Below are positions 25,448 to 35,333 of a DNA stretch of 46,712 nt, one piece after another. The stretch's first letter is position 1; every line of letters begins with the position of its first letter. The translations under genes and the position numbers were made by a program. Location of the stretch: NCBI GenBank assembly GCA_019654215.1, contig BPDI01000023.1, forward strand, positions 1-46,712, given 5' to 3'. The stretch comes from Gammaproteobacteria bacterium (GTDB taxonomy: Bacteria > Pseudomonadota > Gammaproteobacteria > Pseudomonadales > Pseudohongiellaceae). The notes below the pieces were generated by a model. The model was not told where the DNA came from. It saw nothing but the letters and a program-made list of their open reading frames with translations, and did no database searches.

Positions 25448-25834
25448 ATGGCCACTCCCAAAACAGCAAAGAAGACGCGCAGTACTGTCGTTGACGGTAT
25501 CGCATTTATTCATGCTTCATTTAATAACACATTATCACGATCACTGATCGTCAAGGTAATGCTCTAGCGTGGGCCACTGCTGGTGGATCTGGTTTTAGGG
25601 GTTCTAGAAAGAGTACTCCATTCGCAGCTCAGGTTGCTGCAGAAAAAGCGGGAAAGCAAGCGATGGAAAGCTATGGCCCTTTAAAAATTTAGATGTGAAA
25701 GTAAACGGACCTGGTCCGGGTCGCGAATCAGCAGTTCGCGCATTAAACACTTGTGGATTGAAAGTCGGCAACATCACTGATGTTACCCCAATTCCCACAA
25801 TGGTTGCCGTCCGCCTAAAAAGCGACGCGTGTAA
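25448..25834 (+). CDS. rpsK: 30S ribosomal protein S11 (three frameshifts)
   Basis: 30S platform protein. The ATG at 25448 lies three bases after rpsM and gives [28 protein letters not shown]. Bases are missing near 25533 (ACATTATC for ACAATTATC), near 25688 (one A short in the A-run) and near 25795 (one C short in ATTCCCACAATGG). Corrected, the protein contains [39 protein letters not shown] and [18 protein letters not shown], 129 residues, the exact E. coli length. No open frame of useful size survives uncorrected. Confidence 0.92.
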
Positions 25835-26465
<631 letters not shown>

Positions 26466-26493
26466 AGACTTAATCACACAGAGGGTCGATTAC

Positions 26494-27491
26494 ATGCAAA
26501 TTTCTTTATCAGACTTCTTAACACCACAATTGATACAGGTTGATGATTTCGACAAGTGTCATTCTAAGGTGGTACTAGAACCTCTAGAAAGAGGCTTCGG
26601 CCACACATTAGGAAACGCACTTCGCCGCATATTACTCTCATCAATGCCTGGTAGTGCAGTTGAAGAAGTTGAGATAGATGGTGTTGTTCACGAATACAGC
26701 ACAATCGAAGGTGTACGAGAAGACGTTATCGAGATATTGCTAAACCTTAAAGGGGTGGCAGTATTATTGAATAACAATGATGAAGCAGTTCTTACTCTTT
26801 CAAGAAAGGAGCAGGCACTGTAACTGCAGGCGATATTGCAGAAGATCATGATGTTGAAATCGTAAATCCTGATCACGTCATTGCGAACCTGAATACCAAT
26901 GGTGAGTTAAGTATGCGTTTAACAGTGCGTAAGGGTAGAGGTTATTCCCCTGCGGACAGCCGAGTTGCGGAAGACGATGAAACTCGTTCAGTTGGCAAAC
27001 TCCCGTTAGATGCATCATACAGCCCAGTTCTCAGAGTTTCTTACTCGGTTGAGAATGCTCGTGTAGAACAGCGCACTGACTTGGATAAGCTCATTATTGA
27101 TCTTGAAACTAATGGAACAATTGATCCGGAAGAAGCGATTCGCAGAGCAGCGACAATTCTTCAGCATCAGTTGAGTGTATTTGTTGACCTTCAGAGTGAA
27201 ATTATTTCGGAGCCTGAAGAACACGAAGATGAAATTGATCCTATCCTTTTACGACCCGTTGATGATTTGGAGCTTACTGTTCGATCGGCAAACTGTTTGA
27301 AGGCAGAAGACATTTACTACATTGGTGATCTCATTCAGCGAACTGAAGTTGAATTACTAAAGACACCTAACCTTGGTAAGAAGTCACTGACAGAGATCAA
27401 GGATGTATTGGCTACACGCGGACTATCTCTCGGCTTGCGCTTAGAGAACTGGCCACCATCAAGCCTGAAGTCCGACGAACGAGCAGCTTAG
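26494..27491 (+). CDS. rpoA: DNA-directed RNA polymerase alpha subunit (one frameshift)
   Basis: Alpha subunit that nucleates RNA polymerase assembly and contacts UP elements and activators. The ATG at 26494 gives [20 protein letters not shown], then the dimerisation block [21 protein letters not shown] missing base near 26808 shifts the frame; it resumes as [20 protein letters not shown]. The C-terminal domain is complete, with [20 protein letters not shown] and [20 protein letters not shown], including the DNA-contacting arginine. About 332 residues after correction. It lies between rpsD and rplQ. Confidence 0.96.
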
Positions 27492-27515
27492 AAAGAAAGT
27501 TAAGGATATAGGACT

Positions 27516-27929
27516 ATGCGTCATCGACATAGCGGTCGCCAACTAAATCGGAACAGTCCGCACCGCACAGCAATGTTCCGCAATATGACATCGTCCCTTG
27601 TGGAGCGTGAAATTATCAAAACAACTTTGGTGAAGGCGAAGGAATTGCGGTCTGTCGCAGAACCTCTGATCACTCTCGCCAAGAAAGATTCTGTGGCGAA
27701 TCGTCGCCTGGCTTTCGACCGTACTCGCAACAAGGCAACAGTAGGAAAGCTATTTACCGAACTTGGTCCTCGCTATGCTGATCGTCCGGGTGGCTATATT
27801 CGCATTCTTAAATGTGGTGAAAGAGCTGGTGATAAAGCACCTATGGCATATGTCGAGTTAGTGGATCGCCCGCTTCATAACACGGATGATTACGACGATG
27901 AAGTAGAAGCGGTGGAAGAAGATGAATAG
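27516..27929 (+). CDS. rplQ: 50S ribosomal protein L17 with acidic tail
   Basis: Large-subunit protein at the exit-tunnel rim, 137 residues against 127 in E. coli. It opens [20 protein letters not shown] and has [20 protein letters not shown], with the core ending [20 protein letters not shown]. The tail [14 protein letters not shown] is strongly acidic. Last gene of the alpha operon, with a terminator 20 bases after the stop. Confidence 0.97.
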   Translation: MRHRHSGRQLNRNSPHRTAMFRNMTSSLVEREIIKTTLVKAKELRSVAEPLITLAKKDSVANRRLAFDRTRNKATVGKLFTELGPRYADRPGGYIRILKCGERAGDKAPMAYVELVDRPLHNTDDYDDEVEAVEEDE

Positions 27930-27949
27930 AACTTCTTTGAAGTTTAAGG

Positions 27950-27977
27950 AAACCCGACTTCGTAGTCGGGTTTTTTT
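27950..27977 (+). terminator. Rho-independent terminator after rplQ
   Basis: AAACCCGACT pairs with AGTCGGGTTT around TCGT and runs into a stretch of seven T. It marks the end of the ribosomal supercluster and the start of the accessory half of the window. Confidence 0.93.
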
Positions 27978-28009
27978 GTATCTGAACCTATATTCCTAGA
28001 AACTTACTA

Positions 28010-28921
28010 ATGCAGCAAGTTACTCTTAGAGATTATATAGAGTTACTAATCCTATCGGCGATTTGGGGATCCTCGTTCCTATTCCTAAGAATTGCCTCGC
28101 CAGAGTTTGGGCCAATTTTTTTAATCGAGATGCGTGTGGCGAGCGGCTTGATTGTACTTCTACCTATATGCCTATTGTTAGGAAAAATTCAAGAATTGAA
28201 AGAAAACTGGAAAATGATTTTTATACTCAGTCTTTCCAACATGACAATTCCATTTTGCCTCTTCGCTTATTCAGCGCTAAATATGGGGGCAGGTATCTTA
28301 TCTATCATAAATGCTACTGTTCCTTTCTTTACTGCAATCATCGCATTTTTGGTTTATCAGCAACGAATGACCCGATATGGACTGATAGGACTCATGGTTG
28401 GGTTCATGGGCGTAGCAGTCTTGGTTTTTGATCCTTCTGAATCCTCTGGAGTAACAAATGATCTCGCAATACCCTCAGCTCTATTTGCATGCGTCTTGTA
28501 TGGCGTGGCATTAAATATCGTATCCCACAAACTTCAAGGGGTTTCTGGGATATCCATTACAACGGGGGCACTGTTCTTTTCTACTATAGTCTTGATTCCT
28601 TTCGCAGTCATAGAGCGACCTGAGGTTATGCCTCAGGGATCTGTCTGGTTTAGTGTGTTGGCGCTAGGAGTAGTTTGTACCGGTTTTGGCTACATTCTTT
28701 TCTATCGATTAATTGCCAGAATTGGTTCCCAACAGGCCATCATGACCACCTATTTAATTCCAATTTTCAGTATCTTATGGGGAAATCTCTTTCTTGCGGA
28801 GAGCATCACATTATTCATGATATTTGGCGGCATGCTGGTACTTATGGGAGTTGGCATGACCACCGGTAGGTTACCTGGAATTGCTAATCTTTCTAAAGAA
28901 ATCTCGAAACAAGGGCGCTGA
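28010..28921 (+). CDS. EamA/DMT-superfamily transporter
   Basis: Predicted inner-membrane permease of the drug/metabolite transporter superfamily, 303 residues with about ten hydrophobic segments in two EamA repeats. The first repeat starts LILSAIWGSSFLFLRIA, typical of the family, and includes MTIPFCLFAYSALNMGAGI. The second includes ALGVVCTGFGYILFYRLIA and MTTYLIPIFSILWGNLFLAE. The substrate cannot be predicted; relatives export amino acids, metabolites or drugs. It stands alone on the plus strand 80 bases after rplQ, and the rplQ terminator implies its own promoter, which I did not recognise. Confidence 0.88.
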   Translation: MQQVTLRDYIELLILSAIWGSSFLFLRIASPEFGPIFLIEMRVASGLIVLLPICLLLGKIQELKENWKMIFILSLSNMTIPFCLFAYSALNMGAGILSIINATVPFFTAIIAFLVYQQRMTRYGLIGLMVGFMGVAVLVFDPSESSGVTNDLAIPSALFACVLYGVALNIVSHKLQGVSGISITTGALFFSTIVLIPFAVIERPEVMPQGSVWFSVLALGVVCTGFGYILFYRLIARIGSQQAIMTTYLIPIFSILWGNLFLAESITLFMIFGGMLVLMGVGMTTGRLPGIANLSKEISKQGR

Positions 28922-29148
28922 GTCTCGACAGCAGGCGATGCTATAAAGCTAGAAAAGTCCTTTTGTTTTGACATCTGGATGCGACCAAAAATATCCTTCG
29001 AAAAGACGTACAGATTGTGCCAGTTTCTAATACCTGCTAAGCGCGCGAGTCGATAGAAGTCTTTAATGACGAGGTTTTGTAACGATCTTCCTACCTCCGC
29101 TTGCCAATAAAGATCGTAACAAGAAATAATCCACCAAAAGTTAGAGAT

Positions 29149-29183
29149 AAAAAAACCGGATCACTTTTATGATCCGGTTTTTT
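29149..29183. terminator. Bidirectional terminator between the EamA gene and the PQQ dehydrogenase
   Basis: AAAAAACCGGATCA and TGATCCGGTTTTTT form a perfect stem around CTTTTA, with an A-run on one side and a T-run on the other. It can stop transcription from both converging genes. The rest of the 280-base gap (28922-29201) shows nothing recognisable. Confidence 0.88.
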
Positions 29184-29201
29184 GTAGCTCAGTATTTAGT
29201 G

Positions 29202-31223
29202 TTAGTAACCGGTACTCGCAGGAGCGGCAGCTGGCAAAGCTACTGCAGTTAGTTTTGCCCCCGTTTGCAACATGATGTACTGATGGCCTTGATGGGTCCA
29301 TGAGCTCATACCATAGCGGCTGCGATCGGGTACTTCGATAGAGCCTAATGTTTCACCGTTAGCTTTATCGATAGCATAAAGCATTGGCGTACCATCAGTT
29401 GCAGTATCTGAATAAACCAACATGTTTGGCGTAACAACCATTGGCACCAAAGCGCCAGTTCCAGTGTTACCAATATCGACATTGTTATCATCGATTACTT
29501 CTTGTACACGAGAAGGAGTTTCACCCGTTGGAATAACCCAAGCGTATTCGCCAGTGTTCATGTCGATTGCAGAAATACGACTGAAAGGCGGTTTGAAAAG
29601 TGGAATTCCTAGCGGATGACGAGGTGCGCCAGCGCCAGGGCCACTTGCATACTGTGCAAATGTAGTTCCGGTTGGCTTTTCATATTGAACATCTGCTTCC
29701 TCACCCGGCACTAAGAGAATCGGACTGCAAGCTGAGCGCGAAGAAATAAACAGATAACCACTGTTTGGATCAGCAACTGATGGTGAAGTGATATTGGCGC
29801 CGCCGCCTCCACCTGGACAGAACATTGCTGCGCGCTTACCTGATTCATGTCCACGCTGAATAGGTGGATTGAATAGTGGACCCATCTGGTAGTCAGCAAA
29901 CGCATTAATTGCCTGCTGTCTGATTTCTGGGGTCCAATCGATCAAGTCATCAATGGAAACACCTTGAATATCAAATGGAGCTGGTCGAGTTGGGAACGGT
30001 TGGGTTTCCGAAAGCACTTCTCCTGGAACCGTTGATTGCGGAACAGGCCTTTCGACAATTGGCCAAATTGGCTCACCTGTCAGACGATTAAACGCATAAA
30101 CAAAACTCTGTTTAGTTACTTGCATAACGGCTGGAACTTGCCCCTGACCAGGTACATTCAAATCGAGGAGAACCGGTGCCATTGGATTGTCATAGTTCCA
30201 GATATCATGGTGTACCGTTTGAAAGTGCCAGGCTCTTTCACCGGTACTTGCATTTAATGCAATTAAACTGGTTCCAAATAAATTGTCACCTGGACGGAAG
30301 CCACCGTAGTAATCGATAGTTGCGCCATTGGTTGGGATGTAAACTAAATCATTTTCTACATCTGCAGAAATTGGAGCCCAAGAAGAAACGTCACCGGTCC
30401 ACTGCCAAGCATCGTTTTCCCACGTTTCATGACCATACTCACCTGGACGTGGAATTACGTTGAACTTCCATTTGAATTCGCCTGTGCGTTTGTCATAACC
30501 AAGTATGTCGCCAGGAATATTTTCGATTCTTGCCTGGTTGTAACCTTGTTCCGCAGAGTTACCAACTACAACGGTGTCATTTATGACGATCGGTGGCGAC
30601 GAACCAGTAATATATCCAGTCTCTAATGGAATGCCTTCGTAAGGATCGTACGGGTGACCTAAATCTGCTAACAGATCCACTACACCTGTTTCAGGAAAGC
30701 CATCGATTTGAACTGGTTGACCGAAACCTCCCAATGGAGCTCCAGTTTCGGCATCCAAAGCTGTAAGGAAGAATCCTGGTGTGATCATGTAGATAACACC
30801 TTTGCCGTCGACTTCTGAGTAACCAATGCCTTTGCCATAGTCGGCACGCATTGAGTATTCCCATCGACCAGTGTTAGGTAATCGATAGCTCCAAAGCTGT
30901 TCGCCAGTCTTTGGATCGATCGCTACAACGTGACGGCGTGCTCCTGCCACTGTGTACAAGGTGCCATTAATATAGCTAGGTGTGGAACGACCACTAGCAG
31001 CACCATGGCTGGCACCATCCCATTCCCAAACTACTTCTAATTCGCTAAAGTTTTCGGCAGTAATTTCGCTGGATGTTGTATATCGGGTATTTGCGTAATC
31101 ATTACCCAGAGTAAACCATTCAACATCATCTTGAGCTGCGAGGAGGCTGCCTGAACCACCTAGTAGTAAGCTTATCGTTAGAGCTGTCTGCCAGCTTTTA
31201 CGGATGTCTACTTTTTTTATCAT
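29202..31223 (-). CDS. Periplasmic PQQ-dependent dehydrogenase (quinoprotein)
   Basis: Predicted quinoprotein alcohol- or sugar-dehydrogenase-type enzyme, 673 residues. An N-terminal signal peptide (TALTISLLLGGSGSLLAAQ, cleavage near residue 30) sends it to the periplasm. The eight-bladed propeller repeats have the usual forms (VVAIDPKTGEQLWSYRLP, DKRTGEFKWKFNVIPRPGEY, ALNASTGERAWHFQTVHHDI). A glycine run (FCPGGGGGANI) lies near residue 480. There is no CxxCH haem motif, so a separate electron acceptor is needed, and no adjacent-cysteine pair as in methanol dehydrogenases. Substrate is unknown and no PQQ biosynthesis gene is nearby. The ATG follows GGGGCAAAAA. Read without interruption. Confidence 0.88.
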   Translation of the reverse strand: MIKKVDIRKSWQTALTISLLLGGSGSLLAAQDDVEWFTLGNDYANTRYTTSSEITAENFSELEVVWEWDGASHGAASGRSTPSYINGTLYTVAGARRHVVAIDPKTGEQLWSYRLPNTGRWEYSMRADYGKGIGYSEVDGKGVIYMITPGFFLTALDAETGAPLGGFGQPVQIDGFPETGVVDLLADLGHPYDPYEGIPLETGYITGSSPPIVINDTVVVGNSAEQGYNQARIENIPGDILGYDKRTGEFKWKFNVIPRPGEYGHETWENDAWQWTGDVSSWAPISADVENDLVYIPTNGATIDYYGGFRPGDNLFGTSLIALNASTGERAWHFQTVHHDIWNYDNPMAPVLLDLNVPGQGQVPAVMQVTKQSFVYAFNRLTGEPIWPIVERPVPQSTVPGEVLSETQPFPTRPAPFDIQGVSIDDLIDWTPEIRQQAINAFADYQMGPLFNPPIQRGHESGKRAAMFCPGGGGGANITSPSVADPNSGYLFISSRSACSPILLVPGEEADVQYEKPTGTTFAQYASGPGAGAPRHPLGIPLFKPPFSRISAIDMNTGEYAWVIPTGETPSRVQEVIDDNNVDIGNTGTGALVPMVVTPNMLVYSDTATDGTPMLYAIDKANGETLGSIEVPDRSRYGMSSWTHQGHQYIMLQTGAKLTAVALPAAAPASTGY

Positions 31224-31398
31224 TTTTTGCCCCGTCGATAAAAATGACTATCAGATTCTTGAAGTAATTAATCCAGTAAAAACAGCAACTTATCAATTTC
31301 TACTAGTATAGATAGTCGGATTAAATACCAGCTCGAGGCTACCGGAAGGTAAGGGGCTTGTCCACGAGGAAAAAGTTACGAGATTTGTCTGAATTTAA

Positions 31399-32310
31399 CT
31401 AAAGATCAGGCATTTGAAAGTCAGCAGAAGACAATTCCCTGGAGAGATCTGAATACTGTTCATCAGTGAGCTTAGTAAGGGGAGGTCTTACCCGAACCCA
31501 TTCAGAATCTTCGCCATACATAGCTGTTGCAGCTTTTAATGCGGGGATCATTGGATAGGCTTGGAAGATGATTCGTATTTTGTTGAGATCTTTTTGTCGC
31601 TGCTCAGCGCCTGAGTCTTGCCAATGTTTATAAAGGCCCATAATTGCAGATGGGTTTACATTTGCAGTAGCAGAAATACAACCAGCACCACCTGTCCGCA
31701 TGTTTTGCAATAAGAAACTTTCCGATCCACAAAACACTGCAAAGTTCTCAATTGCAAGGTCGTTGAATGCCTGTGTTTGATTCCAGTCGCCCGAACTATC
31801 TTTGATTCCAGCGATGTTAATTGGATACTTCGCTGCCAGTTTTTCTATCAATCCAAGAGATATTGAAATTTGTGAAATAGGAGGTATGTGATATAGATAT
31901 ATATGTAGTTTGTCATCTGCTACAGACTCAATCACTTGAGCATAAAAATCAAACAGACCTTGATCCGAAACTCCCTTGTAATAAAAAGGTGGCAACATCA
32001 ACACCCCTCCGCAACCGAGTTCCACTGCTCTTTTGGTGAGAATGATGCTGTCGCTTAAAGCACAGCAACCTGTTCCAGGCATCAATTTTTCCGGATTTAC
32101 ACCCGCCATAACTAATTCTTCAAGCAAATGTATTTTCTCAGCAAGATTTAGTGAATTAGCTTCACTATTGGTACCAAAAACAGCAAGGTTTGCTCCTTGC
32201 GTAACAATCCAATTGCAGTGCTTGATGAAACGTTGACTATCTGGTCGCAGATTATCGGTAAAAGGCGTAATTACAGGAGCTAATACTCCACTAAATCTAG
32301 TTTGTGACAC
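31399..32310 (-). CDS. Dihydrodipicolinate synthase-family (DapA-like) aldolase
   Basis: Predicted TIM-barrel class I aldolase of the DHDPS/N-acetylneuraminate lyase family, 303 residues. The Schiff-base lysine is in GIKDSSGDW, and the conserved tyrosine in YLYHIPP. The loop that is GTTGE in true DapA is GTNSEAN here, which argues against lysine biosynthesis and for a keto-acid aldolase of another specificity. The GTG start at 32310 follows CAGGAGTTAGG. It lies downstream of the LspA-like gene on the same strand (66-base gap) and may end the glpK transcript. Confidence 0.83.
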   Translation of the reverse strand: MSQTRFSGVLAPVITPFTDNLRPDSQRFIKHCNWIVTQGANLAVFGTNSEANSLNLAEKIHLLEELVMAGVNPEKLMPGTGCCALSDSIILTKRAVELGCGGVLMLPPFYYKGVSDQGLFDFYAQVIESVADDKLHIYLYHIPPISQISISLGLIEKLAAKYPINIAGIKDSSGDWNQTQAFNDLAIENFAVFCGSESFLLQNMRTGGAGCISATANVNPSAIMGLYKHWQDSGAEQRQKDLNKIRIIFQAYPMIPALKAATAMYGEDSEWVRVRPPLTKLTDEQYSDLSRELSSADFQMPDL

Positions 32311-32376
32311 CCTAACTCCTGTTCTTTTTGAATTTGTAGTGTGATTGCTTTTGGTGGTTTGTGTAGGCTTAATTTA

Positions 32377-32865
32377 TTAAGAGCTTTTGGCAGCTTCTTG
32401 AAAGAAGATGCTGATAAGCAACATCGGCCAAATTCCCACGTGCACCATTACGTCGGCGGTATTGAACACATAGTTCCAATAAGGAATATGTTGAATATCT
32501 ATGAAATCGATGACGCTACCATAAATAAATCTATCCAAAATATTGCTGGCACCACCGCCAACAATAAATCCGAAACAAATGAATTCATATCGACCAACTT
32601 GATTGCCTAACCAAAGATAAGCTGTTACTGCCAAAAGTAACCCAGTTGAGATTAAACCAAACAACCAGCCCATTCCTTGAGCGAGACCAAATACTCCACC
32701 GTAGTTTCGAATATGAGTTAAATGAATGAGGCTGTTTATTTCCCAGGTAGTGTTTAAGGCAATATTATTGTTAACCCAATAGCCAACTAGCTGTGATATG
32801 AGGAGCACAGCTAGAGCGATGCCGCCATAGAGGCTCATGTTGGTGATTTTTTCACTCATCTTCAT
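32377..32865 (-). CDS. Lipoprotein signal peptidase (LspA)-family protein
   Basis: Predicted inner-membrane aspartyl protease of signal-peptidase II type, 162 residues with four hydrophobic segments, the family size. Both catalytic aspartates are in place (NILDRFIYGSVIDFIDI and FNTADVMVHVG), and the substrate-contact block THIRNYGGVFGLAQG resembles HxxNxGxxF. The usual chromosomal lspA follows ileS; here it sits between a histidine phosphatase and a DapA-like aldolase, so it may be a paralogue. The gene starts MKMSEKITN with a weak ribosome binding site. Confidence 0.78.
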   Translation of the reverse strand: MKMSEKITNMSLYGGIALAVLLISQLVGYWVNNNIALNTTWEINSLIHLTHIRNYGGVFGLAQGMGWLFGLISTGLLLAVTAYLWLGNQVGRYEFICFGFIVGGGASNILDRFIYGSVIDFIDIQHIPYWNYVFNTADVMVHVGIWPMLLISIFFQEAAKSS

Positions 32866-32968
32866 ATGTAACTTTAGGTTGATCAGGCATGTTAAAACCC
32901 AAGCTTAGCATAGAGCTTAATTTGTATGAGCTTTACAATGTGTCGGCCCATAAACGATTTGGAATTAA

Positions 32969-33586
32969 CTATCTGTCCAGGTCAGCGTAGGCAACATCCG
33001 CATATTGGACAATTTCTTGACTGCCTTCTGGGGAGAATCGAATAATGCTATGGGCGCAGTTATGCATATGGGGAGGAGTCCACAGTTCGTCCATGGGCAA
33101 GTTTTCAACATAGCAAAGGATTGTTTTTATTAGGGCGCCGTGACTTACTACGGCGATCTGCTGATCTAAATGCAGTTCAGCTATTTTCTCAACAGCTGCT
33201 ACCGCTCTATTTTGTAATTCATAGAAAGACTCTGCTCCCTCAACATCAAAAAGATGTGGTTCTTCCCAGAAGTGCCGAAATGAGTCGGGCTCCCGATGTT
33301 CAATTTCATCGTAAAGCGAACCTTCCCAGGGGCCTAGAAAGATTTCACGCAGATTATCAAGATACTCAATCTCAACTCTATTGTCTGGAAACAAATTAGC
33401 GGCGGTTTGGCGAGTGCGTAATGAACTACTGCAAAAGACCTTATCAAATTCGACAAATTGAATCCGTTGCCCTAATTCAAGGGCTTGCTCTTCTCCAAGT
33501 TGAGTTAAGCGCGAATCGCTTTGTCCCTGTACTCGTCTTTCTTCGTTCCAATCTGTCTGTCCATGACGAATTAAATGCAAATCCAT
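32969..33586 (-). CDS. Histidine phosphatase family protein (phosphoglycerate mutase-like)
   Basis: Predicted phosphatase of the branch-1 histidine phosphatase superfamily, about 205 residues. The catalytic histidine motif LIRHGQTDWNEERRVQGQSD is at the N-terminus, and the second histidine is in VVSHGALIKTILCY. The catalytic acid is likely the Glu in FLGPWEG. It resembles CobC/GpmB-type phosphatases, but no cobalamin genes are nearby. I take the ATG at 33586, preceded by AGAGG; a GTG at 33598 overlaps that site. It starts a few bases after the glpK stop, so it is probably cotranscribed. Confidence 0.85.
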   Translation of the reverse strand: MDLHLIRHGQTDWNEERRVQGQSDSRLTQLGEEQALELGQRIQFVEFDKVFCSSSLRTRQTAANLFPDNRVEIEYLDNLREIFLGPWEGSLYDEIEHREPDSFRHFWEEPHLFDVEGAESFYELQNRAVAAVEKIAELHLDQQIAVVSHGALIKTILCYVENLPMDELWTPPHMHNCAHSIIRFSPEGSQEIVQYADVAYADLDR

Positions 33587-33600
33587 TTCTTTAATCACCT

Positions 33601-35079
33601 CTAACTCTTGGTTCTCTCTACAGCTTCTTTCCAGCCCTTGTATTGAGTCGTTCTCCAGGTATCGTCTTTCGCTGGCTTAAAGGCCTGATCAAGCTGCCAT
33701 TTCTTGGTAATTTCATCGATAGAAGAAAACACCCCAGCCTGTAATCCTGCTATATAGGCTGCACCCAATGCAGTGGTCTCGGTAATAATTGGGCGTTGTA
33801 CTTCACAATCCAAAAGATCAGCTAACATCTGGGTAACATAATTGTTATTAGCCATTCCGCCGTCTACTTTCAAAGTATTTAGACTAGCTCCATCGGCAGC
33901 AATTGCGTCAACCAGATCTTTAGTTTGATAACACACCGACATTAGCCCTGCGGTTACGATTTCATTTATCCCTGTATCTCTCGTCATGCCGTAAATTGCG
34001 CCACGTGCGCGTGGGTCCCAATAGGGAGCGCCAAGTCCGGTAAATGCAGGAACTAGATATACGCTTAAATCGTCCGGTGTTTCTCTTGCTAATTGTTCAG
34101 ATTCGGCGGCAGTATTGATTAGTTTCAACTGGTCTCTTATCCACTGCATTGTCGCACCAGCCATAAATATGCTTCCTTCTATTGCGTAGGAAGTTTCGTT
34201 ACCTAATCGATATGAAACTGTCGTTAACAGGCGATTTGATGAAGTTACGAATTCTTTGCCAGTATTAAACAGAAGGAAACACCCAGTTCCGTATGTACTT
34301 TTTGCTGACCCAGGTGCGAAACATCCTTGGCCAAAAGCAGCTGACTGTTGGTCACCTATCATTCCGGTAATTGGAATAGCGGTGCCAAAGATTTCTGCGT
34401 CACTGCTTCCATAGTCAGCGGCACAGTCTTTTACTTCTGGCAGAACTGATTCTGGTATATTTAAAAGAGATAACAGATCTTTGTCCCATTCCTGGCCGAC
34501 AATATTAAACAACATTGTGCGAGATGCATTAGTAGCGTCGGTGTAGTGACTATTGCCATTAGTTAATTTCCAGAGCAGAAAACTGTCTACCGTACCGAAA
34601 GCGAGTTCGTCATTTTCTGCACGGCTTCTTGCATTCGGTACATTGTCTAGAATCCAGCGCAATTTTGTTCCAGAGAAATAAGGGTCGAGTAATAACCCTG
34701 TTTTTGTTTGAACAGATTGAGCGTGACCCTGTTGTTTAAGCTCTTCGCAGTAATCGCTGGTGCGTCGATCTTGCCAGACTATCGCATTGGAGATTGGCTC
34801 ACCGTTTGTTCGATCCCATACTATAGTTGTTTCTCTTTGATTCGTTATCCCAATACAAATAATGTCAGCTGCACTGGCTCCTGCTTCTGACATTGCCTTG
34901 TTGCAACTGTTTATAGTTGTTTGCCAGATTTCATTGGGATCATGCTCAACCCAACCGTCCGCAGGAAAATGCTGGGTAAATTCTTCTTGTCCTACAGCAA
35001 CGGGTGTGCCTTTTTTATCGAATAATAAAGCGCGACTGCTAGTAGTACCTTGATCGATGGCGAGGATATATTTGCTCAT
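33601..35079 (-). CDS. glpK: Glycerol kinase
   Basis: ATP-dependent kinase that makes sn-glycerol 3-phosphate, FGGY family, 492 residues. It opens [20 protein letters not shown], with the glycerol-binding [36 protein letters not shown] and the second FGGY signature around [20 protein letters not shown]. Length and motifs match GlpK rather than other sugar kinases. No glpF, glpD or glpR is adjacent in the window. It heads a minus-strand set with the histidine phosphatase, LspA-like and DapA-like genes, and is divergent from the metallohydrolase gene across about 250 bases. Confidence 0.94.
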   Translation of the reverse strand: MSKYILAIDQGTTSSRALLFDKKGTPVAVGQEEFTQHFPADGWVEHDPNEIWQTTINSCNKAMSEAGASAADIICIGITNQRETTIVWDRTNGEPISNAIVWQDRRTSDYCEELKQQGHAQSVQTKTGLLLDPYFSGTKLRWILDNVPNARSRAENDELAFGTVDSFLLWKLTNGNSHYTDATNASRTMLFNIVGQEWDKDLLSLLNIPESVLPEVKDCAADYGSSDAEIFGTAIPITGMIGDQQSAAFGQGCFAPGSAKSTYGTGCFLLFNTGKEFVTSSNRLLTTVSYRLGNETSYAIEGSIFMAGATMQWIRDQLKLINTAAESEQLARETPDDLSVYLVPAFTGLGAPYWDPRARGAIYGMTRDTGINEIVTAGLMSVCYQTKDLVDAIAADGASLNTLKVDGGMANNNYVTQMLADLLDCEVQRPIITETTALGAAYIAGLQAGVFSSIDEITKKWQLDQAFKPAKDDTWRTTQYKGWKEAVERTKS

Positions 35080-35333
35080 TGCGTTTATTGCTCTACTTCA
35101 CATCATTTTTGTCTAGACTTATATATGGTCGAAAACTCTCCCTATCTAAACAACTAAAGTGGGTGGTCGACAAGGCAGCCATGTTACACTATGTTATCCC
35201 GTGTATGGCATGTTTTATCCTCATAAGAAGTCTCAGTGAATTCACTGAAGAGTTCGCTTGATGCTCACTATTCGCTGTCTATTCTGCTAAGGGATACAAT
35301 GACGCCGATAAATTCACGATAGGTAGTCATGCC
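35080..35333. promoter_or_regulatory. Divergent intergenic region between glpK and the metallohydrolase
   Basis: About 254 bases that must contain the promoters of both flanking genes. I did not find a convincing -35/-10 pair, a regulator dyad or a hidden gene here. Confidence 0.3.
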
